Below the pieces are notes generated by a model. The model worked only from the letters and a program-made list of their open reading frames with translations, did no database searches and was not told the origin of the DNA. Source: Gammaproteobacteria bacterium HGW-Gammaproteobacteria-13 (lineage in GTDB: Bacteria; Pseudomonadota; Gammaproteobacteria; Pseudomonadales; Pseudomonadaceae). From it: a DNA stretch of 64,000 nt. Every line of letters starts with the position of its first letter. The stretch's first letter is position 1. Of this stretch, positions 28,240 through 37,675 are shown one piece after another. The stretch covers positions 62,001-126,000 of the forward strand of contig PGZH01000004.1 of NCBI GenBank assembly GCA_002840155.1, in the 5' to 3' direction. The position numbers and the translations under genes are program-made.

Positions 28240-29649
28240 TCAGAAGGAGGCAATAATCCGCCCCAGCACGACCATCGCCTGTTCGCTCTGTGCATCCCAG
28301 GGGTGGCCGTAATTCAGCCGGGCGCAGTTGCCGAAGCGCCGGGTGGCGGAGAAGATTGGTCCCGGTGCCAGGCTGATGCCCTGGGCCAGGGCCAGTTGGA
28401 ACAGGCGCAGCGCATCGACCTGTTCGGGGAACTCGAACCACAGGAAATAACCACCGCTGGGGCGGGTGACCTTGGTACTGGTCGGAAAGTGCCGCGCTGC
28501 GGATGCCAGCATCGACGCCTGTTGCACCTCCAGGGCATGGCGCAGTTTGCGCAGATGGCGGTCATAGCCGCCGTGTTGCAGGTAATCGGCCAAGGCGGCC
28601 TGGGCTGGCACCGAGGGCGAGATGGTGGTCATCAGCTTGAGCCGGCTAATCTGCTCGGCATAGCGCCCGCCAGCCACCCAGCCAACCCGGTAACCCGGCG
28701 CCAGGCATTTGGAGAACGAGCCGCAGTGCATCACCAGGCCGTCACGGTCGAAGCTCTTCACTGGCTTGGGCGGCTGGCTGCCGAAATACAGCTCGGCGTA
28801 CACGTCATCCTCGATCAGCGGCACCTGATGGCTGTGTAGCAGTTCATACAGCGCGCGCTTCTTGTCATCAGTCATGCTCGCGCCCAGCGGGTTCTGCAGG
28901 CTGCTCATAAACCAGCATGCTTTGATCGGCAGGTTGGCCAGGCGCTCGCTGAGCACGTCCAGATCAATGCCTTCACGCGGGTTGACCGGAATTTCCACGG
29001 CCTTGAGCTTGAGGCGTTCCAGCACCTGCAGCGTGGCGTAGAAGGCCGGGGCTTCGATGGCCACTAAGTCCCCAGGTTGGGTCACGCACTGCAGGCATAG
29101 ATTGAGTGCTTCCATGGCGCCGCTGGTGATCACCAGTTCCTCCAGCGGCAACATCACGCCGCTGACCATATACCGCAGGGCAATTTGCCGACGCAGGTTG
29201 GGGTTGCCCTCGGTCATGTCGGCAATCACCGCCTGCGGCTGCATATCGCGCAGGCTGTGCGCCATGGAGCGGGCCAGGCGCGCCAGGGGAAACAGCTGCG
29301 GGCTGGGGAAGGCCGAGCCAAACGGCACGGTGCCGGGGTCTTTCAGTGAGGCGAGCACCGAGAACACCAGTTCGCTGACATCCACCTCGGTGGTCTGCGT
29401 CGGCTGCTGGCTGGTTTCCGGCTCGGCCAGGGAATGCCGCGCCAGCTCGCGGACGAAATAGCCGGAGCGGGCGCGGGCCTGGATCAGGCCACGGTCTTCC
29501 AGCAGGTAATAGGCCTGGAACACCGTGGACGGGCTGACCCCATAGGTGCGGCTGGCGTGGCGCACCGAGGGCACCTTTTCGCCGGGGGCGAGCATGCCGC
29601 TGCGGATCAGTTCGGCAATCTGGTCGGCGAATTTCTCGTAGCGTTTCAT
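28240..29649 (-). CDS. MocR-type regulator: GntR helix-turn-helix fused to aminotransferase domain
   Basis: A 469-aa transcription factor. An N-terminal winged helix of the GntR family (about 1-75; SVRHASRTYGVSPSTVFQAYYLLEDRGLI in parts) is joined by a linker to a fold-type I PLP domain. The PLP-binding lysine lies in MHCGSFSKCLAPGYRVGW. Such proteins sense PLP or amino-acid derivatives. Start 29649 (MKRYEKFADQIAELI) is the usual family start; an in-frame ATG at 29706 would add 19 residues. No obvious target gene is adjacent; ccoG lies upstream on the same strand. Confidence 0.88.
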   Translation of the reverse strand: MKRYEKFADQIAELIRSGMLAPGEKVPSVRHASRTYGVSPSTVFQAYYLLEDRGLIQARARSGYFVRELARHSLAEPETSQQPTQTTEVDVSELVFSVLASLKDPGTVPFGSAFPSPQLFPLARLARSMAHSLRDMQPQAVIADMTEGNPNLRRQIALRYMVSGVMLPLEELVITSGAMEALNLCLQCVTQPGDLVAIEAPAFYATLQVLERLKLKAVEIPVNPREGIDLDVLSERLANLPIKACWFMSSLQNPLGASMTDDKKRALYELLHSHQVPLIEDDVYAELYFGSQPPKPVKSFDRDGLVMHCGSFSKCLAPGYRVGWVAGGRYAEQISRLKLMTTISPSVPAQAALADYLQHGGYDRHLRKLRHALEVQQASMLASAARHFPTSTKVTRPSGGYFLWFEFPEQVDALRLFQLALAQGISLAPGPIFSATRRFGNCARLNYGHPWDAQSEQAMVVLGRIIASF

Positions 29650-29713
29650 CGGGTCCGTAGGGGCGGCCAGTAGATGACCGCACTCTACGGGGAGTTGCTT
29701 GGTCATGCGACTG

Positions 29714-31129
29714 TCAGCGCCCTCGCGGCGAGAGAAAGGTGCTTTGCGTCTGCGCCTGCTCGCGGGCATCGGCCAGGTTATGGATCGCGAAGCGCACGGG
29801 CAGGGCGCTGGCCTCGGCTTGTTCGCTCTCCAGCACCACAGTCACCGGTACATCGAGAATTTCCCCAGGGTTTAGCTGCAGCTGCTGCGGTGCATCCAAA
29901 CGCAAGCCGGGGCTGTCGATTAGCGCCAGGCCATAACGCTGCGGCTGCTGGGTCTTGTTGATCACCTTGAGCAGGTAGGTGTTCTCGATCTGCCCCAGCT
30001 GATTCTCGCGGAACATGCTGCGGTCCTTGGCCGAGTCGATAGACAGCATCGAGCGCGCGCTCAAGGCCCAGGCAAAAGCGGCGAGCATCAACAGCAGGGC
30101 GATGCCATAGCCGATCAGCCGTGGCCGCAGCCAGTGGGTTTTACCACCCTGCAGCTCGCGCTCGGAGTGGTAGCCGACCAAGCCTCGGGCATAGCCCATC
30201 TTGTCCATGACCGAATCGCAGGCGTCGATACAGGCGCCGCAGCTGATGCAGTCGATCTGCAGGCCATCGCGGATGTCGATACCGGTGGGGCAGACCTGCA
30301 CGCACATAGTGCAGTCGATGCAATCGCCCAGGCCTTCGGCCTTGTGGTCGCTGTCTTTCTTGCGCGGGCCACGGCCTTCGCCGCGCTTGGCGTCGTAGGC
30401 CACCAGCAGGGTGTCGTCGTCGAACATCGCACTCTGAAAGCGCGAGTAGGGGCACATATGCACGCAGACCTTTTCGCGCAACCAGCCGGCGTTGAGGTAG
30501 GTGGCGGTCATAAAGAACAACACCCACACCAGGGTGCCGCCGTCCAGTTGCAGGCGCAGCAGGTCGCTGGTGAGCGGGCGGATCGGCGTGAAGTAACCGA
30601 TAAAGGTCAGCGCGGTGAGTAGGCTGACGCCCAGCCAGATCGCGTGCTTGGCGCTGCGCCGCGCCAGCTTGTGCAGCGACCAGGGCGCGGCATCCAGCTT
30701 GACCCGCTGATTGCGCTCGCCTTCGGTAACTTTCTCCGCCCACATAAATACCCAGGTCCACACACTCTGCGGGCAGGTGTAGCCACACCACACCCGCCCG
30801 GCCACCACGGTGATGGTGAACAGGCCAAAGGCGGCAATGATCAGCAGCGCCGAGAGCAGGGTGAAGTCCTGCGGCCAGAAGGTCGCGCCAAAGATGTAGT
30901 AACGATGCTCGGCGAGGTTCCACAACACCGCCTGGCGCCCGTCCCAGTCCAGCCAGGCGGTGCCGAAAAAGATCAGAAACAGCAAGCCGGCGCCATACAG
31001 GCGCAGATTGCGAAAGCGGCCGCTAAAACTGCGGGTATGAATCGGTCCGCCGGCCTGGGAGGGCGTCAGGCGGATAGGCTGGCGCGGGTCGATGGTTTCG
31101 ATGATCTGCGCGGGAATACGTTCGCTCAT
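29714..31129 (-). CDS. ccoG: Cytochrome cbb3 oxidase accessory protein CcoG
   Basis: Membrane iron-sulfur protein (FixG/RdxA) that helps reduce copper for cbb3 oxidase assembly. The 471-aa protein has about five membrane segments, CGYTCPQSVW and CPYSRFQ motifs in the first half, two 4Fe-4S ferredoxin clusters (CIDCTMCVQVCP and CISCGACIDACD) near 260-300, and a C-terminal immunoglobulin-like domain (about 360-471). The ccoNOQP genes usually found next to it are not in the window. No convincing ANR box was found upstream. Confidence 0.94.
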   Translation of the reverse strand: MSERIPAQIIETIDPRQPIRLTPSQAGGPIHTRSFSGRFRNLRLYGAGLLFLIFFGTAWLDWDGRQAVLWNLAEHRYYIFGATFWPQDFTLLSALLIIAAFGLFTITVVAGRVWCGYTCPQSVWTWVFMWAEKVTEGERNQRVKLDAAPWSLHKLARRSAKHAIWLGVSLLTALTFIGYFTPIRPLTSDLLRLQLDGGTLVWVLFFMTATYLNAGWLREKVCVHMCPYSRFQSAMFDDDTLLVAYDAKRGEGRGPRKKDSDHKAEGLGDCIDCTMCVQVCPTGIDIRDGLQIDCISCGACIDACDSVMDKMGYARGLVGYHSERELQGGKTHWLRPRLIGYGIALLLMLAAFAWALSARSMLSIDSAKDRSMFRENQLGQIENTYLLKVINKTQQPQRYGLALIDSPGLRLDAPQQLQLNPGEILDVPVTVVLESEQAEASALPVRFAIHNLADAREQAQTQSTFLSPRGR

Positions 31130-31371
31130 TACGGGCCTCGTCGGGCTTTATCAGGCGAGACGAATGATGCGAGCGCAGCTGTTTTGATAACAGGCTCAGG
31201 TTTTCCAATAAAAAGCGGATCAGATGGCGGCGCTGTGGCCGCAAGTTTTTTGATCTATGGTTTTGGAAGCCGTTGTGGGGCCTGCCTGTCATGTGTTGGC
31301 CCACGCAGGTTCACTTGGCATCCAACCGCGCAATCGACGCTGCAGGCATTGATTGCGTGCGGAGCGAATCG

Positions 31372-32754
31372 ATGAAAGCAGCTTGCGCCCACCGTCTGAT
31401 GGCAATGCTCGTTGCCGTCTTGTGTGTCTGCCTAGCGGCGCAGGGTGCAGCGCTTGCCCAGGCGCGTTCGGCGCTGGTTATCGGCAACAACGCTTATGCC
31501 TTTGCACCGCTGCTCAATCCGACCAATGATGCTGCCGATGTGACCCGCACCCTGCGCGAGGCCGGATTTTCGGTCACCACGCTGATCGACGCCGACCGGC
31601 AAACCATGCTCGATGGCGTGGCGCAGTTTTCTGCCAAGCTCAAGTCTTCGGGCGGTGTCGGGTTGTTGTTCTTTGCCGGGCATGGGGTGCAAGTTGCGGG
31701 CGAGAATTATCTGTTGCCCATCGGCGATGGCATTGCCGATGCGTCCGAGTTGGCGGATAAGGCCGTCAGCGCCTCGGCGATGGTTCATTCCATGGCCATG
31801 TCGGGCAACGATCTCAACATCATCATTCTCGATGCTTGTCGCGACAATCCGCTAACTGAGGTGACGTCTGGCCTGTCGCGCATCGACTCCAGCGCCAGCC
31901 TGTTTGTCTCCTATTCCACCTCGCCCGGCGCCGTGGCACTGGACGGTGAAGGGCGTAACTCACCCTATGCCAAACACCTGACGTTGGCGCTGGCGACGCC
32001 TAACCTGAATCTCGAAGAGACATTCAAGAAAACCCTCAAAGGCGTCTATCAGGAAACCAGTGGCCAGCAGACGCCCTGGTTGTCTTCGTCGTTCTTTGGC
32101 GATTTTGTGTTTCGCGGCGATAGCGGGGCTGAGGCCGGTTCTACCCCTAAACCGCATTCGAGCGGCGCTCAGGCTGTGGAAGAGGCAACTGCGCGCACCT
32201 TGACTGGGCTGTACAAGGTGTCCGGAACCAACCCGAACGGCAGCCGTTACACGGGCATGTTGGCACTGGCGCAACGTGGCGAATTTTACGATTTCACCTG
32301 GTGGATCGGCCGTGATGTATTCAAGGGTAGGGGCGAACTGGCCGGTCGCATGCTGGTCGTGAACTGGAACGATGTGCTGCCAGTGGTCTATTCATTCGCG
32401 CCAGATGGCGTGCTCGACGGAGAATGGGCCGATGGCACGGCGACGGAGCGCCTCAGCCTGTATGCCGAGGCCAGCAGCGCCGTGCCCAAACAGGGGCTGT
32501 ATCGGGTCGAGGGGCACAACAGTGATGGTTCACGCTATACCGGCCAGATGACGCTCGCGGGCGAAGGCAATGAATACCGCTTGAATTGGACCATTGGTGA
32601 TACCAGCTATGACGGCAGCGGCAGATACAGCAGTGGGCTGATGATCGTCGATTGGGGCGGCGCAACCCCGCTGGCTTATGCCTTGGCAGCGGATGGCCGG
32701 TTGGTCGGGCTGTGGGATGGCGGCAGGGCAGCGGAAACCGCCACGCCGCAGTGA
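31372..32754 (+). CDS. Exported caspase-like (peptidase C14) protein with two C-terminal repeats
   Basis: A 460-aa protein. A signal peptide spans about 1-30 (hydrophobic MLVAVLCVCLAAQGAALAQA). The caspase domain (about 32-248) has the catalytic dyad His104 (FFAGHG) and Cys156 (IILDACRDNP). Two similar C-terminal units follow at about 279-355 and 375-449, each starting GLY(K/R)V-x-G-x-N-x-(N/D)GSRYTG and ending in a G-x-W segment. These resemble small beta-barrel repeats found with caspase domains. The role is unknown. GGAG precedes ATG 31372. It is divergent from ccoG and 209 bp from the next MCP gene. Confidence 0.87.
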   Translation: MKAACAHRLMAMLVAVLCVCLAAQGAALAQARSALVIGNNAYAFAPLLNPTNDAADVTRTLREAGFSVTTLIDADRQTMLDGVAQFSAKLKSSGGVGLLFFAGHGVQVAGENYLLPIGDGIADASELADKAVSASAMVHSMAMSGNDLNIIILDACRDNPLTEVTSGLSRIDSSASLFVSYSTSPGAVALDGEGRNSPYAKHLTLALATPNLNLEETFKKTLKGVYQETSGQQTPWLSSSFFGDFVFRGDSGAEAGSTPKPHSSGAQAVEEATARTLTGLYKVSGTNPNGSRYTGMLALAQRGEFYDFTWWIGRDVFKGRGELAGRMLVVNWNDVLPVVYSFAPDGVLDGEWADGTATERLSLYAEASSAVPKQGLYRVEGHNSDGSRYTGQMTLAGEGNEYRLNWTIGDTSYDGSGRYSSGLMIVDWGGATPLAYALAADGRLVGLWDGGRAAETATPQ

Positions 32755-32963
32755 GTGTGTGAGTGCTCACTGCTTTGCTCGTCCGCGCTGCTGCGTGGCG
32801 ACCTCAAGTTCTTTTAGCTGTTGCTGTTTTCCCGCTAAAACGCCGCAGATATGTGCCGCAACCCCGCGTTAGAGCGTCAGCACAGGCCTTGTGCTGGCTT
32901 CAACAAAAACAATTCTCCAGCGAAACCTGAACTGCCTGTCAGAACGACAGTTGGAGAATTCTT

Positions 32964-34886
32964 ATGAACACCTGGTTTGCCAACCTTAGCGTCACCCGCA
33001 AGCTGGCCCTCGGCTTCGGCCTGGTGCTGGCCCTGACTCTCGCCCTGGCCTGGGTCGCCTGGACCGGCCTGGGCAGCGTGATCCAGCGCAGCACCTGGAT
33101 GAGCGATATCACTCAGCTCAACACCACCCTGACCAATCTGCGCATTGCCCGCCTGCAGTTCATGCTGGCCAAGGGCGATGCCGCGAGCAGTGATCGCGTG
33201 CTGAGCAACCTGGAGATCTATTTGCAGCAGCAGAAGAAGCTGCTCGGCAGCTTTACCAATCCGGTCAACGTCAAGCTGCTGCAGGAGCAGGACCGCTATA
33301 ACCAGGATTACCAGCGTTCGCTGAGCGGCATGCGCGCCGCCTATGCGGCGGCTGACGCGGCGCGGCGCCAGGTGGCTGGCGAGACCCAGCAGCTCGGCGA
33401 TTTGCTTGGCGCGATGGAACGCCGCGTGGAGTTGCTGCCGGAATACGACGGCGGCCGTTTTGCCCAGTTGCAGGCACTGACCCGCACTCAAGGCGAGTTG
33501 CTGCGCCTGCGTTACCTGCTGGAGCGTTACGACAGCGCCCCTGATACGCAAACCGAGCAGGCGCTGGTCGAGCGCATCGCCGCCGCCCGCGCCAGCCTTG
33601 GTCCGTTGGAACAGGCCTTCGGCGCGGCTCAGCAGGATGCGGTACGCCGCATCGCGACGGCCTTGGGTCAGTACCAGGAGACGCTGCAGGCGTTCAAGCT
33701 GGCCACTGGCGACATTGCCCGCACCCGTCAGGAAATGACCGAGCAGCAGGGCGAAATCGTGCGTATCAGCGAAACCCTGTACCAGTTCCAGATGGACCGT
33801 CTGGCCGTTGAGAGCGCCCAGGCACGCAGTCTGCAGATCGGCGCCACGTTGCTGGCGATGCTCTTCGGCGTGCTGGCCGCCTGGGTTATCACCCGACAGA
33901 TCACCCGTCCGCTGCAGGACACCCTGAGCGCGGTGCAGCGCATTGCCGAAGGCGACCTGACCGCCACTGTGCAGGTCGACCGTCGCGATGAGATGGGCCA
34001 GCTGCAGCAAGGCATTCAGCATATGGCCGCGACCCTGCGCGAGTTGATCGGCGGTATCCGCGATGGCGTGGCGCAGATCGCCAGCGCTGCCGAGGAGCTG
34101 TCCGCGGTAACCGAGCAGACCAGTGCCGGCGCCAACAGCCAGAAAAGCGAGACTGACCAAGTAGCCACCGCCATGCATGAAATGTCGGCCACCGTGCAGG
34201 AAGTGGCGCGCAACGCCGAACAGGCTTCGCAGGCCGCCAACGAGGCGGACGGCCAGGCACGTTTGGGTGATCAGGTGGTGGGCGAGGTGATTGCCCAGAT
34301 CGAACGCCTGGCCGCCGAGGTCAGCCGCTCCAGCGAGGCCATGAACGGCTTGCAGCAAGAGAGCAACAAGATCGGCAGCGTGATGGACGTGATCAAGGCG
34401 GTGGCCGAGCAGACCAATCTACTCGCGCTGAATGCTGCCATTGAGGCAGCGCGCGCAGGCGAAGCCGGGCGCGGTTTTGCCGTGGTCGCCGACGAAGTAC
34501 GTGGCCTGGCCCAGCGCACGCAGAAATCCACCGAGGAAATCGAAGCGCTGATCGCTGGCCTGCAGAACGGCACCAAGCAAGTGGCTGCGGCGATGCGCAA
34601 CAGTTGCAGCCTCACCGACAGCAGCGTCGAGTTGACGCGCAAGGCCGGCGACTCACTGGGCAACATCACCCATGCGGTGTCCAACATCCAGTCGATGAAC
34701 CAGCAGATTGCCGCAGCCGCCGAGGAGCAGAGTGCGGTGGCCGAGGAAATCAGCCGCAGCATCCTCAGCGTGCGCGACGTATCCGAGCAAACCGCCACCG
34801 CCAGCGACGAAACCGCCGCCTCCAGCGCCGAGCTGGCGCGTTTGGGCAATCAGCTGCAAACGCTGGTCAGCCGCTTCCGCGTTTAA
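32964..34886 (+). CDS. Methyl-accepting chemotaxis protein with HBM-type sensor
   Basis: A 640-aa transducer with membrane helix 1 at about 12-32, a periplasmic helical region of roughly 250 residues, membrane helix 2 ([19 protein letters not shown]), HAMP and the signalling domain with [20 protein letters not shown]. Size and architecture match the MCP at 21.4 kb, and both share the adaptation-region phrase ATAMHEM(A/S)ATVQEVA, so they are probably paralogues with different ligands. ATG 32964 follows GGAG within a short inverted repeat. Confidence 0.92.
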   Translation: MNTWFANLSVTRKLALGFGLVLALTLALAWVAWTGLGSVIQRSTWMSDITQLNTTLTNLRIARLQFMLAKGDAASSDRVLSNLEIYLQQQKKLLGSFTNPVNVKLLQEQDRYNQDYQRSLSGMRAAYAAADAARRQVAGETQQLGDLLGAMERRVELLPEYDGGRFAQLQALTRTQGELLRLRYLLERYDSAPDTQTEQALVERIAAARASLGPLEQAFGAAQQDAVRRIATALGQYQETLQAFKLATGDIARTRQEMTEQQGEIVRISETLYQFQMDRLAVESAQARSLQIGATLLAMLFGVLAAWVITRQITRPLQDTLSAVQRIAEGDLTATVQVDRRDEMGQLQQGIQHMAATLRELIGGIRDGVAQIASAAEELSAVTEQTSAGANSQKSETDQVATAMHEMSATVQEVARNAEQASQAANEADGQARLGDQVVGEVIAQIERLAAEVSRSSEAMNGLQQESNKIGSVMDVIKAVAEQTNLLALNAAIEAARAGEAGRGFAVVADEVRGLAQRTQKSTEEIEALIAGLQNGTKQVAAAMRNSCSLTDSSVELTRKAGDSLGNITHAVSNIQSMNQQIAAAAEEQSAVAEEISRSILSVRDVSEQTATASDETAASSAELARLGNQLQTLVSRFRV

Positions 34887-34895
34887 CACGCAAGC

Positions 34896-34928
34896 CCGCA
34901 GGCCGTGGCAGCCCGCTACGGCCTGCGG
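34896..34928. terminator. Hairpin after the fourth MCP gene
   Basis: Perfect 11-bp stem (34896-34906 with 34918-34928) and 11-nt loop just behind the MCP stop. There is no T run, so termination is not certain; it may be a repeat remnant. Confidence 0.4.
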
Positions 34929-35042
34929 CATTCAACGGTTTGATCGACTGTTGGCACACTTATTTGCGCTGTATCTTTCCGATGGGCTGCAGCTGTTTCG
35001 GTATCAGGGCCGTGGGCATAGTTTGGCCATCGATAACAGCTG

Positions 35043-35261
35043 ATGCCGTCGCTATACCAATATGATGAGTATCACCATGGCTGGTGTACGAACCAGTTGG
35101 TCCAGTTTCACGCTCAGGTCGAGCGGCAATCAGCAGTAAGCTGAACGACGAACGGTTTCTGCCGCTATACCTGCAAAAACTACATGTATAAGTACAAGCA
35201 GACCTACGTGCCGTACGTGGTTTCCTACGGCACGTTGAGAACGCGCAGATGCGTTAATTAG
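35043..35261 (+). pseudogene. Possible broken small ORF with in-frame TGA
   Basis: Reading from ATG 35043 gives 33 codons rich in Tyr, His and Gln, a TGA at 35142-35144, then in the same frame 38 more codons with a Tyr/Lys-rich run (NYMYKYKQTYVPYVV) to TAG. The composition is more protein-like than the other frames, but there is no clear ribosome site and I recognise no family. It could also be non-coding sequence. It sits in the 407-bp gap between the MCP and the restriction gene, which otherwise holds only the hairpin. Confidence 0.22.
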
Positions 35262-35293
35262 TCATTTACTGAGCTGGCCTTTGCTGGCTTCGG

Positions 35294-36106
35294 TCAGCCT
35301 CCATGCAACTTGTAGCCGTTTAGGTCTTCTGTCGTGATCGATTTGGACGGAACCAGGAGGTAGTGTTTCTCTTCGACAACTTTCACTTCACCGTCCTGAA
35401 CCGTAAGTTCAAACATTGCAATTCGGTCGTTACTCATAAATTGAGCCGATACGGCTCGGCAAACCAGTGCGGGAAATTTTTTCTGGCAGTAAACAATATC
35501 TTGGTTGGTCTGTACGACGCCATGCTTGTCCTTCCCACCTTTTGCCTGAACCGGCACGATGAACTGGCGGCCATACCTGTCTATGCCGACATACAACTCA
35601 TCGATTTCAATCTGGCCAATTTCTTTCAGGTTTGTTCGTAGGTGGTTTTGCAGGGAGTAAGCAGTAATGCCGAGGAAAATATCTATCAGCCGGTTATACC
35701 TGACTTTAGCGAGAAGGGCCTGCTCATCAGTCAATGCATAAGCTCCGATGATTTCCGGTGTCGAGTCTGGAATCTTGATTGTGAGCAGTTCATCGCGGGG
35801 CTCTATGCGATTTAGCTTCACCTGTTTAAAACGGTATAGGGCCTGCCCAGAGCCTTCGATGATCCACTCCTGACCATCTGCGGCGGTCTCAATAATTGCT
35901 TTCGGGAGCTCGTGGCGGTAGCGGAACGTGTAAATGAGGTCGCCTATATTCTTGGGTAGAACTATTCCGAGATTTTCAGCTGTTGAAATTATCTCCGTTC
36001 TTGAAAACTCAAACTGCTTAGTTTTGGGTAAATAATGCGAGAAGAAAATTTTCTCGATAATGACGCTGTAGCGGTTCGGTTTTCTTGGGGTTAGTGCATC
36101 AGGCAT
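35294..36106 (-). CDS. Probable type II restriction endonuclease
   Basis: A 270-aa protein whose gene overlaps the stop of a cytosine methyltransferase gene by 8 nt. The segment IEIDELYVGIDRYG...IVPVQAKGGKD (about 167-192) has the look of a PD-(D/E)xK-type nuclease core, with Asp169/Glu170 and a Gln187-x-Lys189 in place of the usual E-x-K. Together with the methyltransferase this is a typical type II restriction-modification pair; the recognition sequence is unknown. Codon use and GC are lower than in neighbouring genes, which suggests transfer. Confidence 0.75.
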   Translation of the reverse strand: MPDALTPRKPNRYSVIIEKIFFSHYLPKTKQFEFSRTEIISTAENLGIVLPKNIGDLIYTFRYRHELPKAIIETAADGQEWIIEGSGQALYRFKQVKLNRIEPRDELLTIKIPDSTPEIIGAYALTDEQALLAKVRYNRLIDIFLGITAYSLQNHLRTNLKEIGQIEIDELYVGIDRYGRQFIVPVQAKGGKDKHGVVQTNQDIVYCQKKFPALVCRAVSAQFMSNDRIAMFELTVQDGEVKVVEEKHYLLVPSKSITTEDLNGYKLHGG

Positions 36107-37385
36107 ACGGCTCTTCCATAAGCAGGGTTGTAGATACGTTCTTGCGGGTTCGTTGGGCAATAGTGTCGCGCGGCACATCAAAGTAGTGTGCTGCAGCACC
36201 CATGTCGAAGCTGAGAAGAGGTAATTTTCCTTGTTCTAAAATTATTTTCGGTTTGTTTGGAGTGATGTTCAGAGCTTGTATGATCGAGCTCGCAATTGCC
36301 CTACCTAGCAGCGGCGGTACGCTGTTGCCTATCTGGCGGAATCCATGCCATTTAGTTGCATGGAAGCGAAACCAGTCTGGAAACGAATGTAGACGGGCCG
36401 CTTCTCGTACTGTGATAACCCTCGGTAAATCAGGGTGGATCGGTCGCGGCGATGTGAATGCGCCACGAGCACTGTCGGTACCTGCGCGTAAGGTGTTGCA
36501 CAACCCATGCGGGGGGAGCTTACGAAAGCGGCTAATGGGTTCGGTTTTGCCAGGCGCAGTAGCAGCGAAGCGCTGCTGAGATAGCATCGAGTGTTCTGTA
36601 CGCAGGCTGGAAGTAAGCATGTTGCGCTCGAATGCTCTGTTATACCCGTAGTTTTTGGGGTCACTTTCTAAATCGCGAAGTCTTTTGGCGTAGATGGAAC
36701 GTGTAGACCACACAGTGCGTACAGCGTCATTTTTGACAAGCTCATCAAAGCTGTTGGCATCAGGCAGATCTCCGATGGCTTCTTCCACTGTGACCCGCTT
36801 AGGCTGTGGTTCAGGGTATGTAGGTGTTTTTAGGCCGCGTTTGGTTCCAATAAGGAAAAGGCGTTTACGGTCTTGAGGAACACCATAGTCGGCTGCATTG
36901 AGCACTTGGTAGGGAAGGGCCACATCGTAGCCTGCATGCCCAAGAGAGGTGATCAGCTCATTCAGAAACTCAGAGTGTTTTCCCAGCGTTAGCCCTTTAA
37001 CATTTTCGAATACGCAATATTTCGGCTGAAGTTCGGAAACAATCCGGACGTAGTGGAATACCAGCTGATTCCGCGGATCGTCGAGGGCACGCTTTCCAAT
37101 CAGAGAGAACCCTTGGCAGGGGGCTCCTCCAAATACAACGTCAACTTCACGACTTCCCAGGCCAGCAAGTGCTCTTATCTCGTTACCACCTATATCCGTG
37201 ACACTGGCACAAATAGTCTTGCAGTTAGGGAAATTATATTCGTGGGTAGCGCAGTGGATCGGATCTATTTCGACGGCTGCGGCGATATCGAATCCTGCTT
37301 GCTCGAATCCCAGCGATAAACCGCCCGCACCTGCGAAAAGATCAATACCAATGGGACGTGTGTTATTCGTTTTCGATGAACTCAT
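36099..37385 (-). CDS. DNA (cytosine-5-)-methyltransferase of a type II R-M system
   Basis: A 428-aa m5C methyltransferase. The ordered motifs are present: I (DLFAGAGGLSLGF), IV with the catalytic Cys (GGAPCQGFS), VI (FENVKGL), VIII (QDRKRLFLIG), a target-recognition region (about 200-310), IX (REAARLHSFPDWF) and X (GNSVPPLLGRAI). It protects host DNA from the adjacent endonuclease. Target sequence unknown. The start codon lies inside the 3' end of a degraded ORF. Lower GC than the flanking chromosome. Confidence 0.93.
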   Translation of the reverse strand: MSSSKTNNTRPIGIDLFAGAGGLSLGFEQAGFDIAAAVEIDPIHCATHEYNFPNCKTICASVTDIGGNEIRALAGLGSREVDVVFGGAPCQGFSLIGKRALDDPRNQLVFHYVRIVSELQPKYCVFENVKGLTLGKHSEFLNELITSLGHAGYDVALPYQVLNAADYGVPQDRKRLFLIGTKRGLKTPTYPEPQPKRVTVEEAIGDLPDANSFDELVKNDAVRTVWSTRSIYAKRLRDLESDPKNYGYNRAFERNMLTSSLRTEHSMLSQQRFAATAPGKTEPISRFRKLPPHGLCNTLRAGTDSARGAFTSPRPIHPDLPRVITVREAARLHSFPDWFRFHATKWHGFRQIGNSVPPLLGRAIASSIIQALNITPNKPKIILEQGKLPLLSFDMGAAAHYFDVPRDTIAQRTRKNVSTTLLMEEPYA

Positions 37386-37675
37386 TTAGCCTATTCGCCA
37401 GTGTTTCAAATTTTTTAACTTGTGCTGCCGGGTTATGAAGATTGCTGATCGTTCCCAGGCTTGGTTTTACTCGAATGTGGCCTGTCAATATTCGACTTGG
37501 CCCTCCAGGGAATTGGTCATAACCAGAGCTGGGATACCTACGGCAGAGCGCTTATCCACAGAAACCGTGTTCCTGTGGTCAGGGACGATTTGATCGGAGC
37601 ATCAGGCAATTTTTCGAACGCAGACGATACCGGTAAGCCATAAGGAATACCAACCACCTTGCGACGAACTAGAGG
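37363..37675 (-). pseudogene. Frameshifted ORF of unknown function overlapping the methyltransferase start
   Basis: Two open stretches on the minus strand look like one protein of about 100 residues split by a frameshift. The first (37675 to 37538) contains VVGIPYGLPVSSAFEKLPD and the second (37551 to 37363) contains YDQFPGGPSRILTGHIRVK and ends NRLNEFIENE. The shift must lie in the shared 14 nt at 37538-37551. The stop overlaps the methyltransferase start by 23 nt, as in a formerly coupled operon. No start codon for a full product and no recognised family. It could be a remnant of a third gene of the R-M island. Confidence 0.5.

Noticed and set aside
31141..31262. ANR/FNR box upstream of ccoG
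   Set aside because: Only half-sites (TTGAT) are present; no TTGAT-N4-ATCAA palindrome could be found.
32755..32963. Possible gene between the caspase and the MCP
   Set aside because: All frames are short and lack starts with ribosome sites; only a short inverted repeat near the MCP ribosome site is visible.
35142..35144. In-frame TGA as selenocysteine codon
   Set aside because: No SECIS-like hairpin directly behind it and no selenoprotein similarity; decay or non-coding sequence is more likely.
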